NCBI GenBank assembly: GCA_016928975.1
Contig: JAFGJR010000179.1
Location: 11,938 to 75,937 of the forward strand
DNA length: 64,000 nucleotides
Direction of reading: 5' to 3'
DNA from: Sedimentisphaerales bacterium
Lineage (GTDB): Bacteria > Planctomycetota > Phycisphaerae > Sedimentisphaerales > SG8-4
Both the position numbers and the translations under genes were made by a program. The notes beneath the pieces are model-generated. The model did not search any database and had not been told where the DNA came from. It worked only from the letters and a program-made list of their open reading frames with translations. Below are positions 47,127-54,232 of this stretch, piece by piece (within the stretch, counting starts at the first letter, position 1; each line of letters starts with the position of its first letter).

Positions 47127-48674
47127 ATGGCCAAGAAGAGTGGATCCAACCAGGCGTTGTTATCCGGAAATGAAGCGTTAGTCCAGGGAGCCTATGAGGC
47201 CGGCGTGAGCGTGGCGTGTGCCTATCCGGGGACACCGTCCACGGAGATTCTCGAAACCCTCGCACAATTGCCCGATGTGGACGTGCAGTGGTCGGTCAAT
47301 GAGAAGGTGGCCTTCGAGGTTTCTCTGGGAGCGGCCATTGCAGGGGCCCGCAGTCTGTTTGCGTGCAAGCACGTGGGTCTCAACGTCGCGATGGACCCGT
47401 TGATGACGGCGTCCTATACGGGCGTGCTCGCCGGCTTCGTGGTGGTCGTGTGCGACGATCCCGGCATGCACTCCTCGCAGAACGAGCAGGACACCCGCTG
47501 GGTGGCCCTGTATGCCAAACTGCCGATGTTCGAACCGGCCAGTCCCTCGGAGGCGAAGGATTTCGTCAAGGAAGCGTTCAAGATCAGCGAGCGTTTCGAC
47601 ACGCCGGTCATCGTCCGGATGACCACGCGAGTCTCGCATACCAAGGAGAACGTGACGCTGGGACAGCGGGAGGTGCCGCCGAGGCCACAGTTCGAACGGA
47701 ACATCCCCAAGTACGTGATGGTCCCCGGCAATGCCTACCAGCGGCACATCCTCGTCGAGAAGAGACTCGTACAGCTCAAGGCGGTATCCGAGCGGTCCCG
47801 CTTCAACCGCATTGAGCGAGGCGACGGCAAGCTCGGCTTCATCACGTCGAGCGTGACATACCAGTACCTCAAGGAGAACTACCCTGACGCTTCGTACCTG
47901 AAGCTGGGGATGAGTTACCCGTTCTGCGACGACAAGATCAAGGAGTTTGCCAAGAGCGTCAAGAAAGTGTTCGTCGTGGAAGAGCTGGACCCATTCCTGG
48001 AAGAGCACGTCAAAGCGCTGGGCGTGAAGAGCAAGGCCAAAGACCCATCGTTCCGCATCGGGGAGCTGAGTCCCGAGCTGATCCCGGCGATCGTGGCGGG
48101 TCGGGCGAAGCAGGAGGTGAAGTCCGTCAAGCGAAAGCCCCGGCTGTGTCCCGATTGCCCGCACTGGGCGACCTTCGCGGCCCTGAAGAAGCTGGACCTG
48201 TACGTGGCCGGCGATATCGGCTGCTACACGCTGGCCTGCCTGCCGCCCATGTCGGCGCTGCATTCGTGCCTGTGCATGGGGGCGGGCGTGACCTTCAACG
48301 AGGGCTGGCGCAAGGGCGCCCCCGGCAAGAAGATCGTCGGCGTCCTGGGCGATTCGACGTTTGTTCACTCCGGCATCACCGGATTGATCAACGCCGCCTA
48401 CAACAAGGCCAAAGGCGTCATCCTGATCCTCGACAACTCCACGACCGCCATGACCGGCGGCCAGCAGCACCCGGCTACGGGTCTGACCATCCGCAACGAG
48501 CCCACGAAGAAGCTCGTCCTGGAAGACCTCTGCCGGGCGTGCGGCGTCGATAACGTGGATGTGGTGGACCCGAAGAACCTGGCGGAGTTCCGGACGATTC
48601 TCGAAAAGCGGGTGAATGAGGACGCGTTGTCCGTCATCATCTCCCGGCACCCGTGCAAATTGCTTAGAAGGTAG
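47127..48674 (+). CDS. iorA: Indolepyruvate:ferredoxin oxidoreductase alpha subunit, lacking the C-terminal ferredoxin domain
   Basis: The 515-residue protein has the pyruvate-oxidoreductase domain I-like part (GAYEAGVSVACAYPGTPSTE), the central domain (VVVVCDDPGMHSSQNEQDTR) and the TPP-binding part (LCPDCPHWATFAALKK, GDIGCYTLACLPP, GVLGDSTFVHSGITG). IorA converts aryl-2-keto acids to aryl-acetyl-CoA with IorB, reducing ferredoxin. Usual IorA proteins run to about 600 residues and end in a two-cluster ferredoxin domain. Here the frame stops at SRHPCKLLRR, where that domain would begin, and a repeat element starts 18 bases later. Electron transfer must use another protein or be impaired. Confidence 0.92.
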   Translation: MAKKSGSNQALLSGNEALVQGAYEAGVSVACAYPGTPSTEILETLAQLPDVDVQWSVNEKVAFEVSLGAAIAGARSLFACKHVGLNVAMDPLMTASYTGVLAGFVVVVCDDPGMHSSQNEQDTRWVALYAKLPMFEPASPSEAKDFVKEAFKISERFDTPVIVRMTTRVSHTKENVTLGQREVPPRPQFERNIPKYVMVPGNAYQRHILVEKRLVQLKAVSERSRFNRIERGDGKLGFITSSVTYQYLKENYPDASYLKLGMSYPFCDDKIKEFAKSVKKVFVVEELDPFLEEHVKALGVKSKAKDPSFRIGELSPELIPAIVAGRAKQEVKSVKRKPRLCPDCPHWATFAALKKLDLYVAGDIGCYTLACLPPMSALHSCLCMGAGVTFNEGWRKGAPGKKIVGVLGDSTFVHSGITGLINAAYNKAKGVILILDNSTTAMTGGQQHPATGLTIRNEPTKKLVLEDLCRACGVDNVDVVDPKNLAEFRTILEKRVNEDALSVIISRHPCKLLRR

Positions 48675-48692
48675 TCCTGTTGTGCAGGAGTG

Positions 48693-48842
48693 ACGAAATC
48701 CGAAATTCGAAGCACGAAATGCGAAACAAATCCCAATGACCAAAACTCAAATGAACGAAACGCTGCCGCACGACGGCCAATCCGCTTGAGATTTTGAGTT
48801 TTGAATTTGTTTCGGGTTTCGGATTTCGTGCTTCGGGTTTCT
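48693..48842. repeat. CGAAATCCGAAA inverted-repeat element, copy 2
   Basis: Left arm GAAGCACGAAATGCGAAACA (48710-48729) pairs imperfectly with the right arm ending TTTCGTGCTTC. The element fills the iorA-iorB gap and shares the CGAAATCCGAAATTCGAAGC core with the copy at 43368-43504. Confidence 0.7.
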
Positions 48843-48856
48843 GTGCAGAGACGGTT

Positions 48857-49342
48857 ATGAAGAACAAAGTGTGTAGCATCACGTTCGGTGGCATCGGCGG
48901 GCAGGGGGTCTTGAAGGCATCGGAGATTTGTGGCTGGGCCGCCATGTTCGCCGGATACCACGTGAAGAAATCGGAAGTGCACGGCATGTCCCAGCGCGGC
49001 GGCTCGGTTGAGTCGCACGTGCGGTTTGGCAAGCGAGTCTTCTCGCCCCTGGTCCCCGCCGGCGGCGCGGATTTCCTCGTGTGCTTTCACCAGGAAGAGC
49101 ATCCGAGACTCCTGGACTTTCTCAAGCCCGACGGCGCGGACATGACGGCGTATCTGGAAAGAGCCGAGAAGGCCGTGGAGAATCCTCGCGGCCTCAATAC
49201 GTGTCTGGTCGGCGTGCTTTCGGCCAGGTTGCCCATCAAGGAAGAGTTCTGGATGAAGGCTATCGAGGCGGTCTTCAAGGGCAAAGGGGTCGAAGAAAAC
49301 AAAAAGGTGTTCCTCGACGGGAGGAAGATAGGTCAATCATGA
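48857..49342 (+). CDS. iorB: Indolepyruvate:ferredoxin oxidoreductase beta subunit
   Basis: The 161-residue protein is somewhat shorter than usual (about 190). It starts at 48857 just after the repeat element; the longer open frame upstream reads through that repeat. CSITFGGIGGQGVLKASEI is the gamma-type oxidoreductase signature, and KKSEVHGMSQRGGSVESHVRFG follows as expected. It binds the acyl/CoA half of the reaction with IorA. Its stop overlaps the start of the CoA ligase gene in ATGA. Confidence 0.92.
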   Translation: MKNKVCSITFGGIGGQGVLKASEICGWAAMFAGYHVKKSEVHGMSQRGGSVESHVRFGKRVFSPLVPAGGADFLVCFHQEEHPRLLDFLKPDGADMTAYLERAEKAVENPRGLNTCLVGVLSARLPIKEEFWMKAIEAVFKGKGVEENKKVFLDGRKIGQS

Positions 49343-50640
49343 TCTGGAAACAAGAGGTCGAATGCGCGAGTCCGACGGATTTGAAGGAATTGCAGTCGGC
49401 TCGCCTGAGGAAGCTGGTTTCGTACGTCTACAACAACTGCCCCGTCTACAAGCGCAAGCTCGACGCCGCGGGCGCCACGCCGGATAAGATCAAGTCCATC
49501 GACGACATCACCCGGCTGCCGATCACGACGAAGGAGGACATGCGGGACAACTATCCCTACGGCCTGTTCTCCTGCCCGCAGAACCAGATCAACGAGATTC
49601 ACATCTCCAGCGGCACAACGGGTAACCCGACCCTCGTGGGTTATACGAAGGACGACCTGAAGCTCTGGGGGGACGTGATGGCCCGCGTGCTGTGCTGCGC
49701 CGGGGCCGAGCCGGGCGACACGATCCAGATCGCCTACGGCTACGGCCTCTTCACAGGCGGCCTGGGATTCCACTACGGCGCCCTGGAAATGGGTCTTCGC
49801 ATCATTCCGACCTCATCGGGTCAGACGGCACGGCAGCTTAAGCTGATGCAGGACTTCCAGCCGCGAATCATCGCCTGCACGCCCAGCTACGTGCTCTACA
49901 TGGCCGAGGAGGCCAAAGAGCTCGGCATCGACCCCACCAAGGGGAACTGGAAGATCGGAATCTTCGGGGCCGAGCCCTGGAGCGAGTCGATGCGGCAGGA
50001 GATCGAGTCGGTCTGGAACATGCTGGCGACCGACGTGTACGGCCTGTCCGAGATCATCGGCCCCGGCGTCGCCCAGGAATGCACCTACAAGGACGGCCTC
50101 CACATCTTCAGCGACGTCTTCTATCCCGAGGTCATCGATCCCAGGACCGGCCAACCGGCGGCGGAGGGCGAGGACGGCGAGCTGACCATCACCACGCTGA
50201 CCAAGCAGGGCATCCCGCTCATTCGCTACGGCACGCGGGACATCATCAGTATGCGGACCGACAAGTGCCGTTGCGGCCGGACGAGCCCGCGCATCAGCAA
50301 GATCAAGGGACGCACCGACGACATGATCGTGGTTCGCGGCATCAACGTGTTCCCATCCCAGATCGAGCACGTCCTCATCGGCATCGAAGGCACGCAGCCG
50401 TACTATCAGATCGTCGTGGATCGCCAGGCGCACCAGCTCGATGAGGTCGAGGTGCTCGTCGAGGTCGAACAGAAGTTCTTCTCCGACGAGATCAAGCACC
50501 TCAATGAGCTGCGCGAGAGAATCCGGAGGGAGATCGCGGACGTGCTCTCGATCGGCGTCAAGGTGACGCTGGTGGAGCCCAAGACGATCAAGCGGAGCGA
50601 AGGCAAGGCGCAGCGCATTGTGGATAAGCGAAAGTTGTAA
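49339..50640 (+). CDS. Phenylacetate-CoA ligase family protein, copy 1
   Basis: The 433-residue adenylate-forming enzyme starts at 49339, coupled to iorB by ATGA. The ATP motif is ISSGTTGNPT, followed by AYGYGLFTGGLGFHYG, TPSYVLYMAE, DVYGLSEIIGPGVAQEC and the hinge IKGRTDDMIVVRGINVFPSQIE; the C-terminal Lys is in RSEGKAQRI. Cys residues in DKCRCGRTSP are a family feature. It activates phenylacetate or a related aryl acid to its CoA ester. With IorAB it links free aryl acids and aryl-2-keto acids through aryl-acetyl-CoA. Paired with the ACT protein that follows. Confidence 0.93.
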   Translation: MIWKQEVECASPTDLKELQSARLRKLVSYVYNNCPVYKRKLDAAGATPDKIKSIDDITRLPITTKEDMRDNYPYGLFSCPQNQINEIHISSGTTGNPTLVGYTKDDLKLWGDVMARVLCCAGAEPGDTIQIAYGYGLFTGGLGFHYGALEMGLRIIPTSSGQTARQLKLMQDFQPRIIACTPSYVLYMAEEAKELGIDPTKGNWKIGIFGAEPWSESMRQEIESVWNMLATDVYGLSEIIGPGVAQECTYKDGLHIFSDVFYPEVIDPRTGQPAAEGEDGELTITTLTKQGIPLIRYGTRDIISMRTDKCRCGRTSPRISKIKGRTDDMIVVRGINVFPSQIEHVLIGIEGTQPYYQIVVDRQAHQLDEVEVLVEVEQKFFSDEIKHLNELRERIRREIADVLSIGVKVTLVEPKTIKRSEGKAQRIVDKRKL

Positions 50641-50647
50641 TAGGAGT

Positions 50648-50835
50648 TTTTGCAGAATGGAAGTTAGGCTTACTTTTGAGAAGGAAAAATCGCCTTCTTG
50701 ACCTCTTCTTTCAAAGACGATTTTTCCTTCTCAAAACGGCAAGTGCCGGATACACAATGAGCTCGGTGGGTTCTTCAAGGAAATCCCCAAGTGGATTTTC
50801 TTGAAGAATATAAGCCTAACTTCCATTCTGCAAAA
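50648..50835. repeat. 188-bp cruciform element with perfect 25-bp terminal inverted repeats
   Basis: Terminal arms 50648-50672 and 50811-50835 are perfect complements. Inside are a perfect 19-bp stem (50674-50692 with 50718-50736), a small CGGC/GCCG hairpin (50737-50748), and a 16-bp stem with one G-T pair (50771-50786 with 50793-50808). It is clearly more AT-rich than its neighbours and separates the first ligase from its ACT gene. No open frame. Confidence 0.85.
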
Positions 50836-50857
50836 TTCCACTTGTAAGGGGCAGCAG

Positions 50858-51289
50858 ATGAGGATCAAACAGATATCGGTGTTCTTGGAGAACCGCCAGG
50901 GTCGGCTCTACGATGTTTGCTCGCTCCTGGGGGAAAACGGCATCAACATCCGGGCGCTGACGATCGCGGAGACCGAGAGCTTCGGCGTGCTGCGGATCGT
51001 CGTGGACAAGTCGGACGCGGCCATCAAGCTGCTTCGCGACAACGAGTTCGTCGCCAACTTCACGGACGTGATCGCGATCGAGGTGCCGGACAAGCCGGGC
51101 GGACTGGCCTCCATTCTGAAGATCCTGGCCGAGAGCAACGTCAACATCGAGTACATGTACGGCTTCGTGGAAAAGTTCAGCGACAAGGCCCTGCTGGTCA
51201 TGAGGTTCGAAGACACGGACTTCGCCCAGCAGATGCTCGCCAAGCACAGTGTCCACGTCGTCGCCGAGAAGGACATTCAAGGGCTCTGA
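50858..51289 (+). CDS. Tandem ACT-domain protein, copy 1
   Basis: The 143-residue protein starts at 50858 after AAGGGG. It consists of two ACT domains: ISVFLENRQGRLYDVCSLLG opens the first and IAIEVPDKPGGLASILKILA the second, each with the helix-start Gly that marks ligand binding. Such proteins are regularly found beside phenylacetate-CoA ligases and IorAB and are thought to sense amino acids or aryl ligands. Longer frames upstream translate the cruciform repeat and are rejected. Confidence 0.88.
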   Translation: MRIKQISVFLENRQGRLYDVCSLLGENGINIRALTIAETESFGVLRIVVDKSDAAIKLLRDNEFVANFTDVIAIEVPDKPGGLASILKILAESNVNIEYMYGFVEKFSDKALLVMRFEDTDFAQQMLAKHSVHVVAEKDIQGL

Positions 51290-51305
51290 GAACTGCGGAT
51301 TGATG

Positions 51306-51361
51306 ATTGCGGATTGAGATCAGCGTTTCAGTCCACAATCCGCAATCCAAAATCCGCAATT
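51306..51361. repeat. ATTGCGGATTG inverted repeat
   Basis: ATTGCGGATTG at 51306-51316 is the complement of CAATCCGCAAT at 51336-51346, and AATCCGCAATT recurs at 51351-51361. It fills the gap between the ACT gene and the second ligase and leaves no visible ribosome binding site before 51364. Confidence 0.6.
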
Positions 51362-51363
51362 GT

Positions 51364-52677
51364 ATGGTGGATATTCCATTCTGGAATCGAGAGGTCGAGA
51401 CCGCGGAGCGTAGTCGGCTCCAGGAGCTTCAGCTTCAGCGGCTCAAGACGATCATCGGGTGGGCCCTCAAGACTCCGTTCTATAAAAGGAGACTGAGTCA
51501 GGCCGGCATTCGTTCGCCGGAAGAGGTCAGGAGCCTCCAGGACCTTCATCGCGTCCCCTTCACCACGAAGGACGATCTTCGCCAGAATTTCCCCAGGGGT
51601 TTGCTGGCCGTGGAGATGCGGGAGGTCATCCGGATTCACTCCTCCAGCGGCACCACGGGAATCCCCACGGTCATCTATTTCACGCGGGACGACGTCGACA
51701 ATTGGACGGATCTGCTGGCGCGGAGCATCGTGGGCACGGGCGCCGTACCCGACGACATCTTTCAGAACATGATGACCTATGGCATGTTCACCGGCGGGCT
51801 GGGCCTGCACTACGGGGCGGAGCGCGTCGGCATGACCGTCATCCCCATCGGCGGCGGCAACACCAAGCGGCAGATCCAGACGATGCGGGATTTCCAGACC
51901 ACGGTCGTCCACGTCACGCCCAGCTACCTGCTGCACATGCATACGAAATTGGGCGAGGACGGGATTGGCCGCAAGGACCTGGCCCTGCGCAAGGCCTTCA
52001 TCGGAGCCGAGCCGCACTCGGAGAACACCCGCCGCAAGCTACAGGACCTGCTGCAGATCGATGCCTACAATTCATACGGCCTGAGCGAGCTGAACGGGCC
52101 CGGCGTCGCCTTCGAGTGCGTCTGCAAGAAGGATATGCACCTCTGGGAGGACGCCTATATCGCCGAGATCATCGACCCCAAGACCGGCGAAGTCCTGCGG
52201 GATGGACAGGAAGGGGAGCTCGTATTGACCAACCTCGTCCGCCGTGCGATGCCGATTCTGCGCTACCGGACGCGCGATCTGGCGTTTCTGCACCCCGAAG
52301 GCTGTGATTGCGGCCGGACCCATCGGCGGCTCTCTCGAATTCTCGGCCGCACCGATGACATGCTCATCATCAACGGCGTCAACGTCTTCCCCTCCCAGAT
52401 CGAGGAGAAGATCATGAAGATCCCGGAGGTGGCGACCAACTACCAGATCCACGTCGACAAGAAAGGGGCCCTGGACCGTCTCACGGTCAAGGTGGAAATC
52501 TATCCCAAGCTCTTCCTCGGCGACGTGGCCAAGCTGGAGATGCTGAGGGACAAGATCAAGCAGGAGTTGCAGGCGTCCATCGTGATTGCCCCGGGGATCG
52601 AGCTCCACGAGCCCGGATCGCTGCCGGTGTTCGAAGGCAAGGCAAAACGCGTCGTGGACGAGAGGCCCAAGGACTAA
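51364..52677 (+). CDS. Phenylacetate-CoA ligase family protein, copy 2
   Basis: The 437-residue enzyme starts at 51364 (MVDIPFWNREVETAER), immediately after a repeat. It shares the ligase layout with copy 1: SSSGTTGIPT, MTYGMFTGGLGLHYG, TPSYLLHMHTK, YNSYGLSELNGPGVAFEC, and ILGRTDDMLIINGVNVFPSQIE. Differences between the copies in the acyl pocket region (AYGYGLFTGGLGFH versus MTYGMFTGGLGLH) may reflect different aryl or branched-chain substrates. It is followed by its own ACT gene, so the operon contains two ligase-ACT modules. Confidence 0.93.
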   Translation: MVDIPFWNREVETAERSRLQELQLQRLKTIIGWALKTPFYKRRLSQAGIRSPEEVRSLQDLHRVPFTTKDDLRQNFPRGLLAVEMREVIRIHSSSGTTGIPTVIYFTRDDVDNWTDLLARSIVGTGAVPDDIFQNMMTYGMFTGGLGLHYGAERVGMTVIPIGGGNTKRQIQTMRDFQTTVVHVTPSYLLHMHTKLGEDGIGRKDLALRKAFIGAEPHSENTRRKLQDLLQIDAYNSYGLSELNGPGVAFECVCKKDMHLWEDAYIAEIIDPKTGEVLRDGQEGELVLTNLVRRAMPILRYRTRDLAFLHPEGCDCGRTHRRLSRILGRTDDMLIINGVNVFPSQIEEKIMKIPEVATNYQIHVDKKGALDRLTVKVEIYPKLFLGDVAKLEMLRDKIKQELQASIVIAPGIELHEPGSLPVFEGKAKRVVDERPKD

Positions 52678-52678
52678 A

Positions 52679-52734
52679 GTAGCACGGGCATCTTGCCCGT
52701 GGTCTTGAGTACATGGGCAGGATGCCCATGCTAC
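52679..52734. repeat. Double hairpin GTAGCACGGGCA...TGCCCATGCTAC
   Basis: Two 8-bp hairpins, CACGGGCA-TCT-TGCCCGTG (52683-52701) and CATGGGCA-GGA-TGCCCATG (52712-52730), lie between outer complementary ends GTAGCA and TGCTAC. It fills the gap between the second ligase and second ACT gene. Confidence 0.75.
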
Positions 52735-52742
52735 GAGGTGTT

Positions 52743-53177
52743 ATGGCAAAACAACTGACTATCTTCGTCGAGAATCGGCCGGGCCGGCTCAAGTCGATTT
52801 CGGAGAACCTGTGCAGGAGCCAGATCGACATTCGCGCGTTCACGATCCAGGATCGCGGTGACTATGGCCTGCTCCGGTTGATCGTGGACAAGCCGAACGA
52901 CGCGTACTTGGCTCTGGCGGACGTCGGCTGTGCCTGTGCATTGAAAGACATCCTGGCGGTCTCCGTGCCCGACCAGCCGGGGAACTTCCATAGACTCACG
53001 TCCGCCCTGGCGGAGAACAGCATCAACGTGCTCGACGCGTACGGATTCGTTTTGCAGCCGCACAATACCGGCGTCTGCTGCATGGAGATCGACAAGCCCC
53101 AGATGGCCAAGGCCGAGGAAGTGATCAAGGCGGCCGGGTTCACCGTGCTCGAGGATGAGGAATTGTACGGTCTTTGA
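52743..53177 (+). CDS. Tandem ACT-domain protein, copy 2
   Basis: The 144-residue protein starts at 52743 after GAGG. Two ACT domains are visible: LTIFVENRPGRLKSISENL and LAVSVPDQPGNFHRLTSALA. Sequence similarity to copy 1 is clear at the domain starts (FVENRPGRL versus FLENRQGRL), supporting duplication of the whole ligase-ACT module. The role as a ligand-sensing partner of the ligase is inference from context. Confidence 0.88.
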   Translation: MAKQLTIFVENRPGRLKSISENLCRSQIDIRAFTIQDRGDYGLLRLIVDKPNDAYLALADVGCACALKDILAVSVPDQPGNFHRLTSALAENSINVLDAYGFVLQPHNTGVCCMEIDKPQMAKAEEVIKAAGFTVLEDEELYGL

Positions 53178-53198
53178 CAGGGATGGAACCGCTCGACC

Positions 53199-54044
53199 AT
53201 GAGAAATGCCGCGTTTGTAGGGGTCGTCTGCATCTGTCTCCTGGTACAACTGTCCTGTCAATCTCCGCGCCCGCAGCCCACCACCGGGCAAGAAGCTGCT
53301 GTGGCGTCCTTTGCCTGGCCGCAGGGCGAAAGGGCGGCGGTGAGTCTGACCTTCGATGACGCCCGTGCCAGCCAGTTGGACGCCGGCATCCCTATTCTCA
53401 ATGAGTACGGCGTCAAGGCGACCTTCTACGTCTCGACCGACTCCGTCGTCAAACGACTCGATGGCTGGAAGGCCGTCGTGGCCGCCGGCCACGAGATCGG
53501 CAATCATTCGATGCGACACGCCTGCTCCGGGAACTTCCCATGGTCCAGGCAGAAGGCTCTGGAGGACTACACGCTGGCCCAGATGGCGGCGGAACTCGAT
53601 GAGGCAAGCGCAAAAGTGGAGAGCCTGCTGAGCGTTCGTCCGCTGACGTTTGCTTATCCCTGCGGCCAGAAATACGTGGGGCGCGGCGAGCGCACAAGAA
53701 GCTACGTGCCGCTGGTCGCCCAGCGATTCCTGGCGGGCCGCGGCTGGCGCGACGAGTCGGCCAACGACCCGGCGTTCTGCGATCCGGCCCGGTTGATGGC
53801 GATCGAGTTTGACGGCCTGACGTTCGAGCAGCTCAAGGTCCTGGTCGATGAGACGGCCAAGAACGGCTTCTGGCTGGTTCTCTGCGGCCACGACATCGGT
53901 CCGGGCGGCCGCCAGACGACACGTGTCGATACGCTGCGAGCGTTCTGCCAATACGCCCGCGATCCCGCCAACGGCCTTTGGATCGATACCGTGGCGAACG
54001 TCGCACGTTACGTCCGGGACCAACAAGCCGCTCGCAATTATTGA
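53199..54044 (+). CDS. Polysaccharide deacetylase-family lipoprotein (NodB domain)
   Basis: The 281-residue protein starts at 53199 and has a lipoprotein leader ending LLVQLSC. The NodB motifs are VSLTFDDARASQ (catalytic and metal Asp), GHEIGNHSMRH (metal His pair) and LTFAYPCGQK. LVLCGHDIGPGG supplies the late His. Enzymes of this family remove acetyl groups from xylan, chitin or peptidoglycan with a divalent metal. It is 21 bases after the ACT gene and may be read from the same transcript, though the functions look unrelated; the GH3 gene downstream is a more natural partner. Confidence 0.87.
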   Translation: MRNAAFVGVVCICLLVQLSCQSPRPQPTTGQEAAVASFAWPQGERAAVSLTFDDARASQLDAGIPILNEYGVKATFYVSTDSVVKRLDGWKAVVAAGHEIGNHSMRHACSGNFPWSRQKALEDYTLAQMAAELDEASAKVESLLSVRPLTFAYPCGQKYVGRGERTRSYVPLVAQRFLAGRGWRDESANDPAFCDPARLMAIEFDGLTFEQLKVLVDETAKNGFWLVLCGHDIGPGGRQTTRVDTLRAFCQYARDPANGLWIDTVANVARYVRDQQAARNY

Positions 54045-54081
54045 TGATTGAATAGTCAGTTGAACTATGGAACCGACCCTG

Positions 54082-54154
54082 TCATTCCCGCGAAGGCGGG
54101 AATCCAGTAGCCGCCGTGGTCTTTCTGGACCCCCGCCTGCGCCGGGGTGACATC
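54082..54154. repeat. 73-bp double-hairpin repeat, copy 2
   Basis: Same length and ends as the element at 42156-42228; the right hairpin reads CGCCGGGG instead of CGCGGGGG, and the 18 or so bases between the hairpins differ. Confidence 0.75.
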
Positions 54155-54232
54155 ATCGGCTGCTTTTGATCATTCTATTGTGAGTAGACGTGCATGATCC
54201 CGCCACACCGGTGGGCAGTTGGGAGGAAGAAC

